DNA of 38,464 bases from CAYVUB01 sp964454675. Its GTDB lineage: Bacteria > Bacteroidota > Bacteroidia > Flavobacteriales > Flavobacteriaceae. The stretch lies in contig CAYVUB010000025.1 in NCBI GenBank assembly GCA_964454675.1, positions 1-38,464 on the forward strand, read 5' to 3'. Of this stretch, positions 25,673-34,709 are shown one piece after another. The translations under genes and the position numbers were made by a program. The notes under the pieces were generated by a model, which worked only from the letters and a program-made list of their open reading frames with translations, was not told the origin of the DNA and searched no databases. Every line of letters starts with the position of its first letter. Position 1 is the stretch's first letter.

Positions 25673-27157
25673 ATGAAAGCCATTTTCACTTTGTTATCTG
25701 TTTTGTTTTTTTGTGTTACATCAACAGCACAAAAAGGCATCCCAACCGATTATTTATCATCACAATTTCATAAAGAACGCCGCGAAGCATTACGGGCAAA
25801 AATGCCTCCCAATACTATTGCCGTGTTTTTTGCAAATGCCGAGCGTAACCGTTCAAACGATGTGGATTATGTGTATCATCAAGATCCTGATTTTTATTAT
25901 TTAACGGGTTATAAAGAACCCAATTCGGTATTGGTTATTTTTTCTGATAATCAAATTAACAACGAAGGCAAATCGTATAGCGAAATATTATATGTACAGG
26001 AACGGAATGCCCGTGCAGAACAATGGAATGGTTACAGGTTGGGTGTTGAAGGCGCACAGGAAAAACTCGGCTTTGAAACAGCATTTAACGGTAAAGAATT
26101 TTTAACATCAGGGATTGATTTTTTTGCATTTGACAAGGTGTTTTTTAAAGATTTTAAAAATGATTACAGAGATAATAAACGTGATAAAGCCGATTTGTTC
26201 AGCCTGGTAGAATCATTTAAAACCCAAACCGGCTATTATCTTGATGATGCAAACACCACAAAAGCATCACTTAATAACGAATTGAACTCCGGCGGCACTA
26301 TCGCTCCCAAAAAAGCCAAGTTAGATGCCCGAACACTATCAACATTTATGGCGGGTTTGCGAGAGATAAAAACAGAAGAAGAATTGGTACTGCTCAAAAA
26401 AGCCGTCAGGATTTCTGCTATGGGACAACGCGAAGTGATGAAAGCCATGCATCCCGGAATGTCTGAAACCGAAATTCAAGGTATTCACGAGTATGTCTAT
26501 AAAAAATACGGAAGCGAGTATGAAGGTTACCCAAGTATTGTGGGTGCCGGTAATAATGGTTGTGTACTGCATTATGTTGAAAACAACAAAATGAAAGTAG
26601 AAAACGATTTGGTGCTTATGGATTTGGGCGCAGAATATCACGGTTATACTGCCGATGTAACCCGAACCATTCCTGCAAACGGAAAGTTTACACCCGAGCA
26701 GAAAGCAATTTATGATTTGGTATATGAAGCCCAGGAAGCCGGTATTGCAGCATCAACAGCAGGTAATCCGTTTAATGCACCCGATACTGCGGCTCGCAAA
26801 GTTATCAATGCCGGATTGGTAAAATTGGGCATTGTAGCTTCAGAAAATGAAGCCCGAAAGTATTTTCCGCATGGTACTTCGCATTATTTGGGATTGGATG
26901 TTCATGACCCCGGTTTACACGGTGCTTTTAAGCCTAATATGGTTATCACGGTCGAACCCGGAATTTATATTCCCAATGGCAGTAATTGTGATAAAAAATG
27001 GTGGGGCATTGCTGTGCGTATTGAAGACGATATTTTAATTACTGAAAACGATCCTGTCAATTTATCGTTTGAAGCACCACGAACATCTGAAGCTATTGAA
27101 GCGTTAATGAAAGAAAAAAGTGCGCTTGATGATTTTCATCTTCCAAAATTAGATTAA
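25673..27157 (+). CDS. Secreted aminopeptidase P family protein (Xaa-Pro aminopeptidase)
   Basis: A dimetal M24 peptidase that removes an N-terminal residue preceding proline. The 494-residue protein has a signal peptide (MKAIFTLLSVLFFCVTSTA, then QKG), so it is probably periplasmic. The N-terminal AMP_N domain contains VYHQDPDFYYLTGYKEP. The catalytic pita-bread domain shows the five metal ligands: Asp in LMDLGAEYHGYTADVTRT (two), His in FPHGTSHYLGLDVHDPG, Glu in TVEPGIYIP and Glu in VRIEDDILI. It is a lone gene followed by a shared terminator. Confidence 0.93.
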   Translation: MKAIFTLLSVLFFCVTSTAQKGIPTDYLSSQFHKERREALRAKMPPNTIAVFFANAERNRSNDVDYVYHQDPDFYYLTGYKEPNSVLVIFSDNQINNEGKSYSEILYVQERNARAEQWNGYRLGVEGAQEKLGFETAFNGKEFLTSGIDFFAFDKVFFKDFKNDYRDNKRDKADLFSLVESFKTQTGYYLDDANTTKASLNNELNSGGTIAPKKAKLDARTLSTFMAGLREIKTEEELVLLKKAVRISAMGQREVMKAMHPGMSETEIQGIHEYVYKKYGSEYEGYPSIVGAGNNGCVLHYVENNKMKVENDLVLMDLGAEYHGYTADVTRTIPANGKFTPEQKAIYDLVYEAQEAGIAASTAGNPFNAPDTAARKVINAGLVKLGIVASENEARKYFPHGTSHYLGLDVHDPGLHGAFKPNMVITVEPGIYIPNGSNCDKKWWGIAVRIEDDILITENDPVNLSFEAPRTSEAIEALMKEKSALDDFHLPKLD

Positions 27158-27182
27158 CAATTTCGTTATTAGTAAAAAAACA

Positions 27183-27220
27183 AACACCCCAAAATATCGT
27201 GTTATTTCGGGGTGTTCTTT
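27183..27220. terminator. Bidirectional intrinsic terminator
   Basis: AACACCCC (27183-27190) pairs with GGGGTGTT (27209-27216), with T-rich tracts on both strands. It separates convergent genes ending at 27157 (plus) and 27238 (minus). Confidence 0.85.
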
Positions 27221-27237
27221 TTTGAGACTTAAATACA

Positions 27238-27768
27238 TCAGTCTCCTTTTACCAAGCGAATATTTAATTCAATTTCTTCTTTTACTTTAATCATTCCACC
27301 GAGCTTTTTTGGCGGGACTAACTCAAAATCGCTGAAGTTCAAAACGAGCTCGCCACATATATTTCCTTTGTCAAGGCTTAACTTTAAATCTTTATATGAT
27401 TTTTGTTTTCCTACTAAATTGAGCAATACATCGCAGCTGTAACTGTTGTTTGATTTTTTAAAGTTTGACAATTCAATCTTTATTTCGGGATATTCTTTAG
27501 CATTTAATGTTTTTCTGAAATCGCCGTTAAGAACAAAGTTGCCGCATCCAAAACTTTTTACCGGAATTACATGTGTAAACTTTGAAGCTTTTTTTGATCC
27601 GCTAAAGAAAAGCGTATCAACAGTAACCATATCATACCTGCATTTAAAACCTCCTAAAGACGTTTTGCCTTGTACGGTAAACTCTTTTGTACAGATAAGC
27701 ATATAGTCATCAGAACTGTTGTTGGACAATGCCAGAAAAAGAATCAATATGTAATTAAATATCCGCAT
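27238..27768 (-). CDS. YceI family protein (downstream copy)
   Basis: A 176-residue protein with an N-terminal hydrophobic segment (MRIFNYILILFLALS). The body shows the YceI lipocalin-like pattern, with strands such as FTVQGKTSLGGFKCRY, FVLNGDFRKTLNAKEYPEIKIELSNF and a final GMIKVKEEIELNIRLVK. YceI proteins bind isoprenoid-like lipids in the periplasm. It lies 9 nt after the porin gene in the same operon as the longer YceI copy upstream. The leader is short and lacks an obvious cleavage site, so location is less certain. Confidence 0.78.
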   Translation of the reverse strand: MRIFNYILILFLALSNNSSDDYMLICTKEFTVQGKTSLGGFKCRYDMVTVDTLFFSGSKKASKFTHVIPVKSFGCGNFVLNGDFRKTLNAKEYPEIKIELSNFKKSNNSYSCDVLLNLVGKQKSYKDLKLSLDKGNICGELVLNFSDFELVPPKKLGGMIKVKEEIELNIRLVKGD

Positions 27769-27777
27769 GGTTGTTTG

Positions 27778-29055
27778 TTAGAATGCTATCACAGCTTCGG
27801 CTACAAATCCGTTAAATTTACCATCGTGTAAGATGCTGTTAGTGTTGTAACCATCGTATTTTTGGCTAACGTATTCTAATTTTACCAAGATATTTTTAGT
27901 CATAAAGTAACCTCCGCCTAAATTAAAACGGGTTATATCTACATCATCTCCATTGGCAAACTCTCCGCTAACACTGTTATATCTGCCTGCTATATAAAGG
28001 TTTTCGTTGGCTCCAAAACGGTATAACAATTCTGTTCCTAATTGAGTAAAGCTTCTTGTATCGGCTTCTGCTCTTGTTTTTCCTGAAACGGTTTCAACCA
28101 ATCCGAAAAACTCTAATCCTTTGTATTTAACAAACGGGTTAATCATAAAGGCAGTCAGTTCATTAGTGAATCCCGGGTTAACAAGACCTGATGAATATTG
28201 AGCTGATGAAGATGCTGCTGTATTTTCCATTACGAAATAATATCTTGAACCGGCACGGTCGCCACCATACAAATAGGTTCTGGCAGAGTGTGCAGTATGG
28301 TACATAGAACCTGTTAATCTCAATCTTAAATCCTCCTTAATTTGTTTGTCATAACCAACTTTCAATAAAGTTGACGGACTTGTGGTGCCAACAGAAGCGG
28401 TTTGGTTTAGCTTACCGTTAGTAACTCCAACCATTGCCAGCCAACTGTTGTGACGGTAATAAACTTCTGCACCAACTTCGGTAGTAAAAGCGTCCATAAT
28501 GTAATTTCCTACAAACGGATTATAAATTGCCAAAGCGTTATCAGAACGTCTGAAATGTGCATCACCATAGTTGTTTTCCATGTGACCAAATTTAAGAGTT
28601 ACTCTGTCCATTACATTTTTAAGAAATCCTTTTTCAATAAAATCGAGTTTGTCGATAGTAATATAACCACCTTTTACATACGGTTCCGGATGGTGTCTTG
28701 AAGAAAGATAGGTTCTTAAGTGCAGGTTGATACCATCATACAATCTTACGTCTAAATCCAGATTGGCCGTAGCTAAGTTAAAATTATTTCCGATAGCATA
28801 CAACTGGTTGGTGTTAACTCCTGAGCCATTGTCAACAACGTTTGCATTGTTTTCGTGGTCAAGAGCCTGGAATTGCAATGCAAATGCTCCGCCAACTTTT
28901 ACGTGTACATCATTGGATGTACTTGTTGTGTCTTTTGGGGCTTCAAAAACATTTACTCCGTTTTTATCATAAGTTCTAAAATTCTTGAGTTCTTGAGCTT
29001 GCCCGGCAGTTACTATTCCTACAAGAGCTATGACGCTCATTACAATATTTTTCAT
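27778..29055 (-). CDS. Outer-membrane porin
   Basis: A 425-residue beta-barrel with a signal peptide (MKNIVMSVIALVGIVTAGQA, then QE). The mature protein alternates amphipathic strands through its length: VHVKVGGAFALQFQAL, LDVRLYDGINLHLRTYLS, VTLKFGHMENNYGD, LVKLEYVSQKYDGY. It ends with FNGFVAEAVIAF, a terminal strand with C-terminal Phe typical of outer-membrane barrels. It resembles phosphate- or sugar-selective porins of Bacteroidota, but the substrate cannot be told. It lies between two YceI genes (31 and 9 nt). Confidence 0.83.
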   Translation of the reverse strand: MKNIVMSVIALVGIVTAGQAQELKNFRTYDKNGVNVFEAPKDTTSTSNDVHVKVGGAFALQFQALDHENNANVVDNGSGVNTNQLYAIGNNFNLATANLDLDVRLYDGINLHLRTYLSSRHHPEPYVKGGYITIDKLDFIEKGFLKNVMDRVTLKFGHMENNYGDAHFRRSDNALAIYNPFVGNYIMDAFTTEVGAEVYYRHNSWLAMVGVTNGKLNQTASVGTTSPSTLLKVGYDKQIKEDLRLRLTGSMYHTAHSARTYLYGGDRAGSRYYFVMENTAASSSAQYSSGLVNPGFTNELTAFMINPFVKYKGLEFFGLVETVSGKTRAEADTRSFTQLGTELLYRFGANENLYIAGRYNSVSGEFANGDDVDITRFNLGGGYFMTKNILVKLEYVSQKYDGYNTNSILHDGKFNGFVAEAVIAF

Positions 29056-29086
29056 GTGTTAAAAAATTAAGTTAATTATTAAAGAG

Positions 29087-29656
29087 TTATTTAAATTTTA
29101 CGTTAAAGGTTATTTTTACGTCATCGCCGGTCTTTATGGTGCCCATCAAGGCTTTTGGCGGCGTGATGCCGTAATCTGTAAGTTTGAAAGCGTAAGTACC
29201 TTCAAAACCGTAACTTGTGCCGGCAGATGTTTCTTTTACTTTAAGGTTTACAGATTTTGTAGTGCCTGCTATAGAAAAAGTTCCTGATAGAGCCCAAGTA
29301 TTATCGGCGTTTTTTACAGCAGATTTTAAGTTGAATGTTACCGTTTTGTGCTTATCTGTGTACATAGCTTTGTAAGCATTTGTGTCCATTCCCTTTTTGC
29401 CGCTTTTAATACTTTCGGCAGGCATTTCTACTACAAGAGACTGTATGCTTGTGATTTTGCCGTCATTTATAGTTGCATTAAGTTTTCCTGTTGCGGTTTC
29501 AGATACCATATCCCAGTCATGCAAACTTGATGTTCCTGAAATTTTAAGCTGAGGTTTTGTTTCAAGAGAGAATGTTTCTTGGGAAACAGATGTAGTATAA
29601 GTACCGATGAAAAGTAGTAGGATAATACTTTTGTAAAAATTAGATAGTCGCTTCAT
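29087..29656 (-). CDS. YceI family periplasmic protein (upstream copy)
   Basis: A 189-residue protein. I chose the ATG at 29656, which gives a normal signal peptide (MKRLSNFYKSIILLLFIGTYTTSVS, then QE), over an upstream start at 29698 that adds 14 residues. The mature part carries YceI features: LKISGTSSLHDWDMVSETATGKL, DTNAYKAMYTDKHKTVTFNLK, WALSGTFSIAGTTKSVNLKV and DDVKITFNVKFK. First gene of the YceI-porin-YceI cluster. Confidence 0.88.
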   Translation of the reverse strand: MKRLSNFYKSIILLLFIGTYTTSVSQETFSLETKPQLKISGTSSLHDWDMVSETATGKLNATINDGKITSIQSLVVEMPAESIKSGKKGMDTNAYKAMYTDKHKTVTFNLKSAVKNADNTWALSGTFSIAGTTKSVNLKVKETSAGTSYGFEGTYAFKLTDYGITPPKALMGTIKTGDDVKITFNVKFK

Positions 29657-29809
29657 GATGTAAGATGTTTTAATTTTATGAAGCAAAATTCTGCACATAA
29701 GAATTCAATAAATATGATATTTATCAGTATTTACTATGAATTTTAAGGGTAAATTAAATAGGTTTTCGAGAGAAAACGTTTGAGTTGGTAAATTAAGAGT
29801 CTGTCTAAA

Positions 29810-29839
29810 AAAACTTCAATGTGCTTTTTTTGAGGTTTT
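29810..29839. terminator. Probable terminator after thrC
   Basis: AAAACTTCAA (29810-29819) and TTGAGGTTTT (29830-29839) form a 10-bp stem (one G-U pair on the plus strand, one mismatch on the minus). Runs of A at 29807-29813 supply a U-tract on the minus strand, just past the thrC stop. Confidence 0.5.
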
Positions 29840-29856
29840 ATTAAAAATAAAGATGC

Positions 29857-31149
29857 TTATTTAAGCAAAAAAGATTTCAATTCGGCATAAGTTGAAATTG
29901 GTATAGATTTTTTCTTTTTATCTATAACGGCTTCAATTTGTGCCGGTAGATTTACCGGTTTTTTGATAACGTCTTCTACCACATCCAGAAATTTTGTTGG
30001 ATGTGCCGTTTCCAAAAATATGCAATGCGTATCAGGATGTTGTTGTAAATAGGCTTTTGCACCCAAATAGCCTACGGCACCATGCGGGTCGGCAATATAA
30101 TTGTAGTCAAGATATAATTCTTTGAGTGCTTCTCTGGTTTGGTCATCAGTAAAACTATAAGAACTCAAATTCTTTCTTAATGTTTCAAAATCGTTATTAT
30201 ACAATTCCTGTATGCGGATAAAATTACTCGGATTACCAACATCCATAGCGTTGCTTATAGTAGCTACCGACGGCTTCGGATTATAATTTTGAGTGGTAAG
30301 ATAGTTTGTAACTACATTATTATCATTATTGGCAGCAATAAAATGGTTAACAGGCAATCCTAAACGCTGTGCCATCATGCCGGCACAGATATTTCCAAAA
30401 TTTCCGCTTGGTACAGAAAACACAATATTTTTATGTGTTTTGTGCAATTGTTTGTAGGCAAAAAAGTAGTAAAACATTTGCGGTAGCCATCGTGCTACAT
30501 TAATTGAATTGGCAGATGTAAGCTGTACCGTACCGGTAATACTTTCATCAAGAAAAGCACGTTTTACCATATCCTGGCAATCGTCAAAAACGCCATCTAC
30601 TTCCAGAGCCGTGATGTTTTTGCCAAGAGTTGTCAATTGTTTTTCCTGTATATCGCTTACTTTTCCGCTTGGATATAAAATTACGACATCAACACCTTTC
30701 ACACCCAAAAAACCATTGGCAACAGCACCGCCGGTATCGCCCGATGTGGCTACCAAAACCGTTACATCTTTTGTGTTGTTTAAATTAAAATGTCCCAAAC
30801 AACGGGACATAAACCGTGCACCAACGTCTTTAAATGCCATGGTTGGTCCGTGAAATAATTCTAAAGTTGAAATGTTCCCGGTGACAGTTACCACCGGAAA
30901 TTCAAACGATAAGGTTTCTTCAATAATGCGTTTTAAATCGGTTTCGGGAATTTCGGGAACGACAAACTGTTTGATGGCTTCAAAAGCGATTTCGGGATAG
31001 CTCAACGTATCGATGTTGTCAAAAAACGATTTTGGCAATGGCGTGATACTTTCAGGAAAATACAATCCTTTATCCGGCGCAATGCCTTTAATGACGGCTT
31101 CTTTAAAAGAAGCGTCCGGTGCTTTTTTGTTCAGGCTGTAGTAATTCAT
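29857..31149 (-). CDS. thrC: Threonine synthase
   Basis: PLP enzyme converting O-phosphohomoserine to threonine, the last step of the pathway. The 430-residue sequence has the lysine-containing motif LFHGPTMAFKDVGARFMSR near residue 110, the phosphate-binding VLVATSGDTGGAVANGF, and FSVPSGNFGNICAGMMAQ. Length is typical. The start overlaps the thrB stop by 4 bases (ATGA). Last gene of the operon. Confidence 0.96.
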   Translation of the reverse strand: MNYYSLNKKAPDASFKEAVIKGIAPDKGLYFPESITPLPKSFFDNIDTLSYPEIAFEAIKQFVVPEIPETDLKRIIEETLSFEFPVVTVTGNISTLELFHGPTMAFKDVGARFMSRCLGHFNLNNTKDVTVLVATSGDTGGAVANGFLGVKGVDVVILYPSGKVSDIQEKQLTTLGKNITALEVDGVFDDCQDMVKRAFLDESITGTVQLTSANSINVARWLPQMFYYFFAYKQLHKTHKNIVFSVPSGNFGNICAGMMAQRLGLPVNHFIAANNDNNVVTNYLTTQNYNPKPSVATISNAMDVGNPSNFIRIQELYNNDFETLRKNLSSYSFTDDQTREALKELYLDYNYIADPHGAVGYLGAKAYLQQHPDTHCIFLETAHPTKFLDVVEDVIKKPVNLPAQIEAVIDKKKKSIPISTYAELKSFLLK

Positions 31150-32066
31150 ATAAGTTTTATACCTTCGGTATTAATTTTAGAAACATAAGTATCAAACGCA
31201 ATGTTGGTTTCTGAATATGCGCTTTTCATTTTGTTCTCAACGTTTTTTGCTATTTCAATTCCTTCGCACAAAGCAAATATTGATGGTCCCGAACCCGAAA
31301 TTCCGGTGCCTAATGCGCCACAATTTATTGCCGTAGTTTTAACAATATCAAATCCGGGAATAAGTGTGCTTCGGTAAGGTTCAACAATGACATCGTTTAA
31401 TGAACGTTTTAGTAATTGATAGTCATTGGTGTGTAGCGCATGCACCAGACTTCCTACATTTGCCCATTGTGTAATGGCGTTTTTTAAAGGAATATCTTTT
31501 GGCAAAATAGCACGGGCATCTGTCGTTTTGATTTCTATCTGCGGATGCAAAATAGTTACATATAAATTGTCCGGCGTTGGCAGTTGAAGCACTTCTAATG
31601 GCGAAATACTTTTTACTAAAGTGAAACCACCGTAAATTGCAGGTGCAATATTATCGGCATGTTCAGATTGGCTGGCAAGCGCTTCGCCTTTCATAGCAAA
31701 ATAAGTGAGCTGTGTTTTGCTGAATGGTTTGCCCAAAAGCTCGTTTATGGCAAAAACACTCCCTGCCGCACTTGCAGAACTGCTGCCTATACCGCTTCCG
31801 GGTTTGATGTTTTTATAAATTTCTATTTCGAATCCAACATCGGGATTTGCAGCTTCCAGTAATGCCAAAGCCGAAACGCCGGCAACATTTTTTTCTGCTT
31901 CATAAGGTAAATCATAACCTTCAATTCTGGTAATGTGAATGCCTTTTTTACCGGTTGTTCTTACAACCATTTCGTCGCCAATGGTGTCGAGGCAAAAACC
32001 CAATACGTCAAATCCGCAGGAAACATTTGCGACAGTAGCAGGTGAGAAAATACGTAGTTCTTTCAT
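31146..32066 (-). CDS. thrB: Homoserine kinase
   Basis: GHMP-family kinase that phosphorylates homoserine with ATP. The 306-residue protein has FSPATVANVSCGFDVLGFCLD near the N-terminus, the GHMP ATP-binding motif KPGSGIGSSSASAAG near residue 90, and the C-terminal GALGTGISGSGPSIFAL. It starts 2 nt after the thrA stop and overlaps thrC by 4 bases, so the three are one transcript. Confidence 0.96.
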   Translation of the reverse strand: MKELRIFSPATVANVSCGFDVLGFCLDTIGDEMVVRTTGKKGIHITRIEGYDLPYEAEKNVAGVSALALLEAANPDVGFEIEIYKNIKPGSGIGSSSASAAGSVFAINELLGKPFSKTQLTYFAMKGEALASQSEHADNIAPAIYGGFTLVKSISPLEVLQLPTPDNLYVTILHPQIEIKTTDARAILPKDIPLKNAITQWANVGSLVHALHTNDYQLLKRSLNDVIVEPYRSTLIPGFDIVKTTAINCGALGTGISGSGPSIFALCEGIEIAKNVENKMKSAYSETNIAFDTYVSKINTEGIKLI

Positions 32067-32068
32067 GG

Positions 32069-34513
32069 TTATTCTTTATTTCCAATGCGTATAATATCGG
32101 CAAATAATCCGGAAGCGGTAACATCGGCACCGGCACCGGCACCTTTAATAATCAAGGGTTGTTCGGGATAACGCTGTGTATAAAACATCACAATATTGTC
32201 TTTTCCTTTTAAATTGTAAAACGGATGGTTTTCAGGAATTTCACGCAGACCTACTTTGGCTTTTCCGTTGGTGAATTCTGCAACATATTTTAGCTGGCAA
32301 TTGTTTGCTTTTGCCGAAGCGTATAAACCTTGAAAGTAAGTTTCATCGGCAATTAAAGTTTTGAAAAAGTCATCAACCGAACTGCTTTCCAGATTATTTT
32401 TGGTTAAAAACGGTGTGTTTTCAATAGTTTCAAGGTTTAATTCTGTACCGCTTTCACGTGCCAGAATCAATATTTTTCGAGCGACATCAACACCGCTTAA
32501 ATCAATTCTCGGGTCGGGCTCTGTATAACCTTCTGTTTTGGCTTGCTGTACCACATCGTGAAATTTTGTTGTATTGTCAAAATTATTGAACACAAAATTT
32601 AAACTTCCTGATAATACAGCCTGAATAGACGTGATTTTATCTCCGGAATTGATAAGATGATTTAAGGTATCAATAATAGGCAAACCTGCGCCAACATTGG
32701 TTTCAAACAAAAATGGCGCATTGTATTTTAACGACAGGCGTTTAAGGTTTTGATAGGATTTATAATCATTTGAACAGGCAATTTTATTGCAGGCAACCAC
32801 GGCAATACTTTTTCTTAGATATTGTGCGTACAAATTGGCAACATCGGCATTGGCTGTGACATCTACAAAAATACTATTGCGTAGGTTGAGTTGGCAAACA
32901 CGTTCAAAAAACTCTTGTAAATTGGCAGCTTCTCCCTGTTCTAAATCTGTTTTCCAGTCTTTTAAGGATAAGCCGTTATCATCAAAAATCATTTTTTTAG
33001 AATTGGATAAGCCTATGATTCGTAAGTTGATTTTCAGGTTGTCTTTTAAATGTTTTCGCTGTTGCTTTATTTGTTCTATGAGTTTTTCGCCTACATTACC
33101 AACACCGGTTACAAACACATTGAGTTGCTTGGTATTGCCTTCAAAAAATACTTCATGTAACGTGTTGAGTGCTTTTTTGACATCGTTTTGAGCAATGACT
33201 ATCGAAATGTTTTTTTCTGATGCGCCTTGGGCAATGGCTCTTATATTAATGTTGTTTTTTCCTAATGCGCTGAACATTTTACCGCTTATCCCTTGATGGT
33301 TTTTCATGTTATCACCAATCAATGCTACGATAGAAAGGTTTCGTTCTACAATAAGCGGGTCGATTTTATGCAGCGAAATTTCGTTTTCAAACGAGGCGTC
33401 AATGGCTTGTTTGGCTGCATCGGCATCTTTTTCATCGATACCAAAACAAATGGAATGCTCCGATGACGCTTGGGTAATCAAAATGACATTGATTTTTTCT
33501 TGAGCCAATGTTTCAAACAAACGTTTTGAAAACCCCGGAATACCAACCATGCCATTGCCTTGAAGTGTTAGCAAAGCGATATCACTGATGTTGCTGATGC
33601 CCTTTGCAATGCTCGAATTTGCTGTTTCGGCGGTAATGATTGTACCGGCAGCATTGGGTTCAAATGTGTTTTTTATATGAATAGGAATGTTTAATGCCAA
33701 AGCAGGCTGTACCGTTGGCGGATACAGCACTTTTGCGCCAAAATGCGACAATTCCATAGCTTCCTGATACGACAGTTTTTCAATAGGGTAGGCTTGCTTA
33801 ACCAACTTTGGATTAGCCGTAAACATACCACTTACATCGGTCCATATTTCTAATTGTTCTACATGTAATGCAGCGGCAACGATGGCAGCCGTAAAGTCCG
33901 AACCGCCACGACCTAATGTGGTGAATTCGCCTGTGTTTGATTTTGCTATAAATCCCGGAAGAATGGTAATTTTTTGCGAGCTATTATTAAAGTATTCAAC
34001 AATATTGACATTTGTTATCACATAATTTACTTCGGCTTTTGTATATGCCGAATTGGTAATTACCAAATCCTGACTGTTTTTTTGAACAGCGTCAAGATGT
34101 CGGTTTTTGAGCGTTTCGGTAATGAGAAAAGAGGATAATAGCTCACCGAAACTCACCAATTTGTCGGATGTTTTTGGCGATAATTCGTTGATTAAATAAA
34201 TACCGTCCAAGAGGCTTTTGAGTGCTTGTAATTTGGTTTCAAAATGTTCGGTAATAGTGTTGTTTGCATTAGGTATTAGTTGCAATAATATGTTTAAGTG
34301 AATAGATTTAATTTCTTTAAATTCAATTAAATAACTTTCATCTTTATTTTGAGCCAAAGCACCGGCTTTTAATAACTTGTCTGTAATACCACCAACGGCA
34401 GAAACTACGCAAATAATCCGGTCGTTTTTAGAATATGTCTCAAGTATGGAAGTAACTTTAGTTATGTTTTCTGCAGAGCCAACAGATGTTCCTCCAAATT
34501 TTAATACTTTCAT
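32069..34513 (-). CDS. thrA: Bifunctional aspartokinase/homoserine dehydrogenase I
   Basis: Catalyses the first and third steps of the threonine pathway. The 814-residue protein is a fusion: an N-terminal aspartokinase (MKVLKFGGTSVGSAENI; TTLGRGGSDFTAAIVAAAL near residue 200), two ACT regulatory domains at about 310-460 (ALLTLQGNGMVGIPG and LSIVALIGDNMKNHQG), and a C-terminal homoserine dehydrogenase (NVFVTGVGNVGEKLIEQ near 465, TNVGAGLPIIDTLN, GSLNFVFN). The ACT domains suggest feedback by threonine. The gene is preceded by a Thr-rich leader peptide and two inverted repeats. Confidence 0.96.
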   Translation of the reverse strand: MKVLKFGGTSVGSAENITKVTSILETYSKNDRIICVVSAVGGITDKLLKAGALAQNKDESYLIEFKEIKSIHLNILLQLIPNANNTITEHFETKLQALKSLLDGIYLINELSPKTSDKLVSFGELLSSFLITETLKNRHLDAVQKNSQDLVITNSAYTKAEVNYVITNVNIVEYFNNSSQKITILPGFIAKSNTGEFTTLGRGGSDFTAAIVAAALHVEQLEIWTDVSGMFTANPKLVKQAYPIEKLSYQEAMELSHFGAKVLYPPTVQPALALNIPIHIKNTFEPNAAGTIITAETANSSIAKGISNISDIALLTLQGNGMVGIPGFSKRLFETLAQEKINVILITQASSEHSICFGIDEKDADAAKQAIDASFENEISLHKIDPLIVERNLSIVALIGDNMKNHQGISGKMFSALGKNNINIRAIAQGASEKNISIVIAQNDVKKALNTLHEVFFEGNTKQLNVFVTGVGNVGEKLIEQIKQQRKHLKDNLKINLRIIGLSNSKKMIFDDNGLSLKDWKTDLEQGEAANLQEFFERVCQLNLRNSIFVDVTANADVANLYAQYLRKSIAVVACNKIACSNDYKSYQNLKRLSLKYNAPFLFETNVGAGLPIIDTLNHLINSGDKITSIQAVLSGSLNFVFNNFDNTTKFHDVVQQAKTEGYTEPDPRIDLSGVDVARKILILARESGTELNLETIENTPFLTKNNLESSSVDDFFKTLIADETYFQGLYASAKANNCQLKYVAEFTNGKAKVGLREIPENHPFYNLKGKDNIVMFYTQRYPEQPLIIKGAGAGADVTASGLFADIIRIGNKE

Positions 34514-34515
34514 GT

Positions 34516-34530
34516 TAATAACGGTTATTA
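34516..34530 (-). promoter_or_regulatory. Inverted repeat abutting the thrA start codon
   Basis: On the minus strand TAATAAC, C, GTTATTA ends two bases before the thrA ATG. It could sequester the translation start when formed, making it a possible switch element of the leader. Confidence 0.45.
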
Positions 34531-34546
34531 GCTTTATTGATTTGTG

Positions 34547-34567
34547 ATATCTGTCATTGACAGATAT
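34547..34567 (-). promoter_or_regulatory. Perfect 10-bp inverted repeat in the thrA leader
   Basis: On the minus strand ATATCTGTCA, A, TGACAGATAT. It lies between the leader peptide stop and thrA and is not followed by a U-tract. A TGACA in the Thr-codon region (34618-34614) could pair with its TGTCA, giving an alternative fold. Function inferred. Confidence 0.5.
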
Positions 34568-34592
34568 ATGGTTTGCGAGGTAAAAATAGTGA

Positions 34593-34691
34593 TTAACCCC
34601 AAAGGGTTGTAGTTGTCACAGAAAAAAAAGTGATACCTTCAAAAGTGATGAAGGTTGCATTTATAAAATTGCTGTTGTTTATTTGCTGCAT
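34593..34691 (-). CDS. thrL: Threonine operon leader peptide (candidate)
   Basis: A 32-codon ORF upstream of thrA. It starts MQQINNSNFINATFI and ends VTTTTLWG. It contains seven Thr (codons ACC, ACT, ACT, ACA, ACT, ACA, ACC) and four Ile codons. The four consecutive Thr codons overlap the 5' arm of an AACCC/GGGTT hairpin that runs into the stop codon. This is the layout of a ribosome-stalling attenuator sensing charged tRNA-Thr. A full TAnnTTTG promoter element lies 19 nt upstream. The ORF stop is about 80 nt before thrA. The symbol is used by analogy with E. coli thrL; no sequence homology is claimed. Confidence 0.75.
   Translation of the reverse strand: MQQINNSNFINATFITFEGITFFSVTTTTLWG
34594..34608 (-). 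promoter_or_regulatory. Leader hairpin overlapping Thr codons
   Basis: On the minus strand AACCC, TTTG, GGGTT, formed by the last Thr codon through the leader stop. A ribosome stalled at the Thr codons would cover or melt it. Confidence 0.55.
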
Positions 34692-34709
34692 TTATGTGAC
34701 TAAAGATTT

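Noticed and set aside
29657..29698. Upstream start for the longer YceI protein
   Set aside because: It would place 14 residues (MCRILLHKIKTSYI) before a complete signal peptide.
29762..29777. GTTTTC-GAGA-GAAAAC hairpin as a terminator
   Set aside because: Only 6 pairs, few GC, and no U-tract on either strand; likely chance in AT-rich DNA.
34619..34660. Alternative leader ORF from the ATG at 34660
   Set aside because: It stops after 14 codons (MQPSSLLKVSLFFL) in another frame, with no Thr codon run. The 34691 frame is the one that reads the Thr codons.
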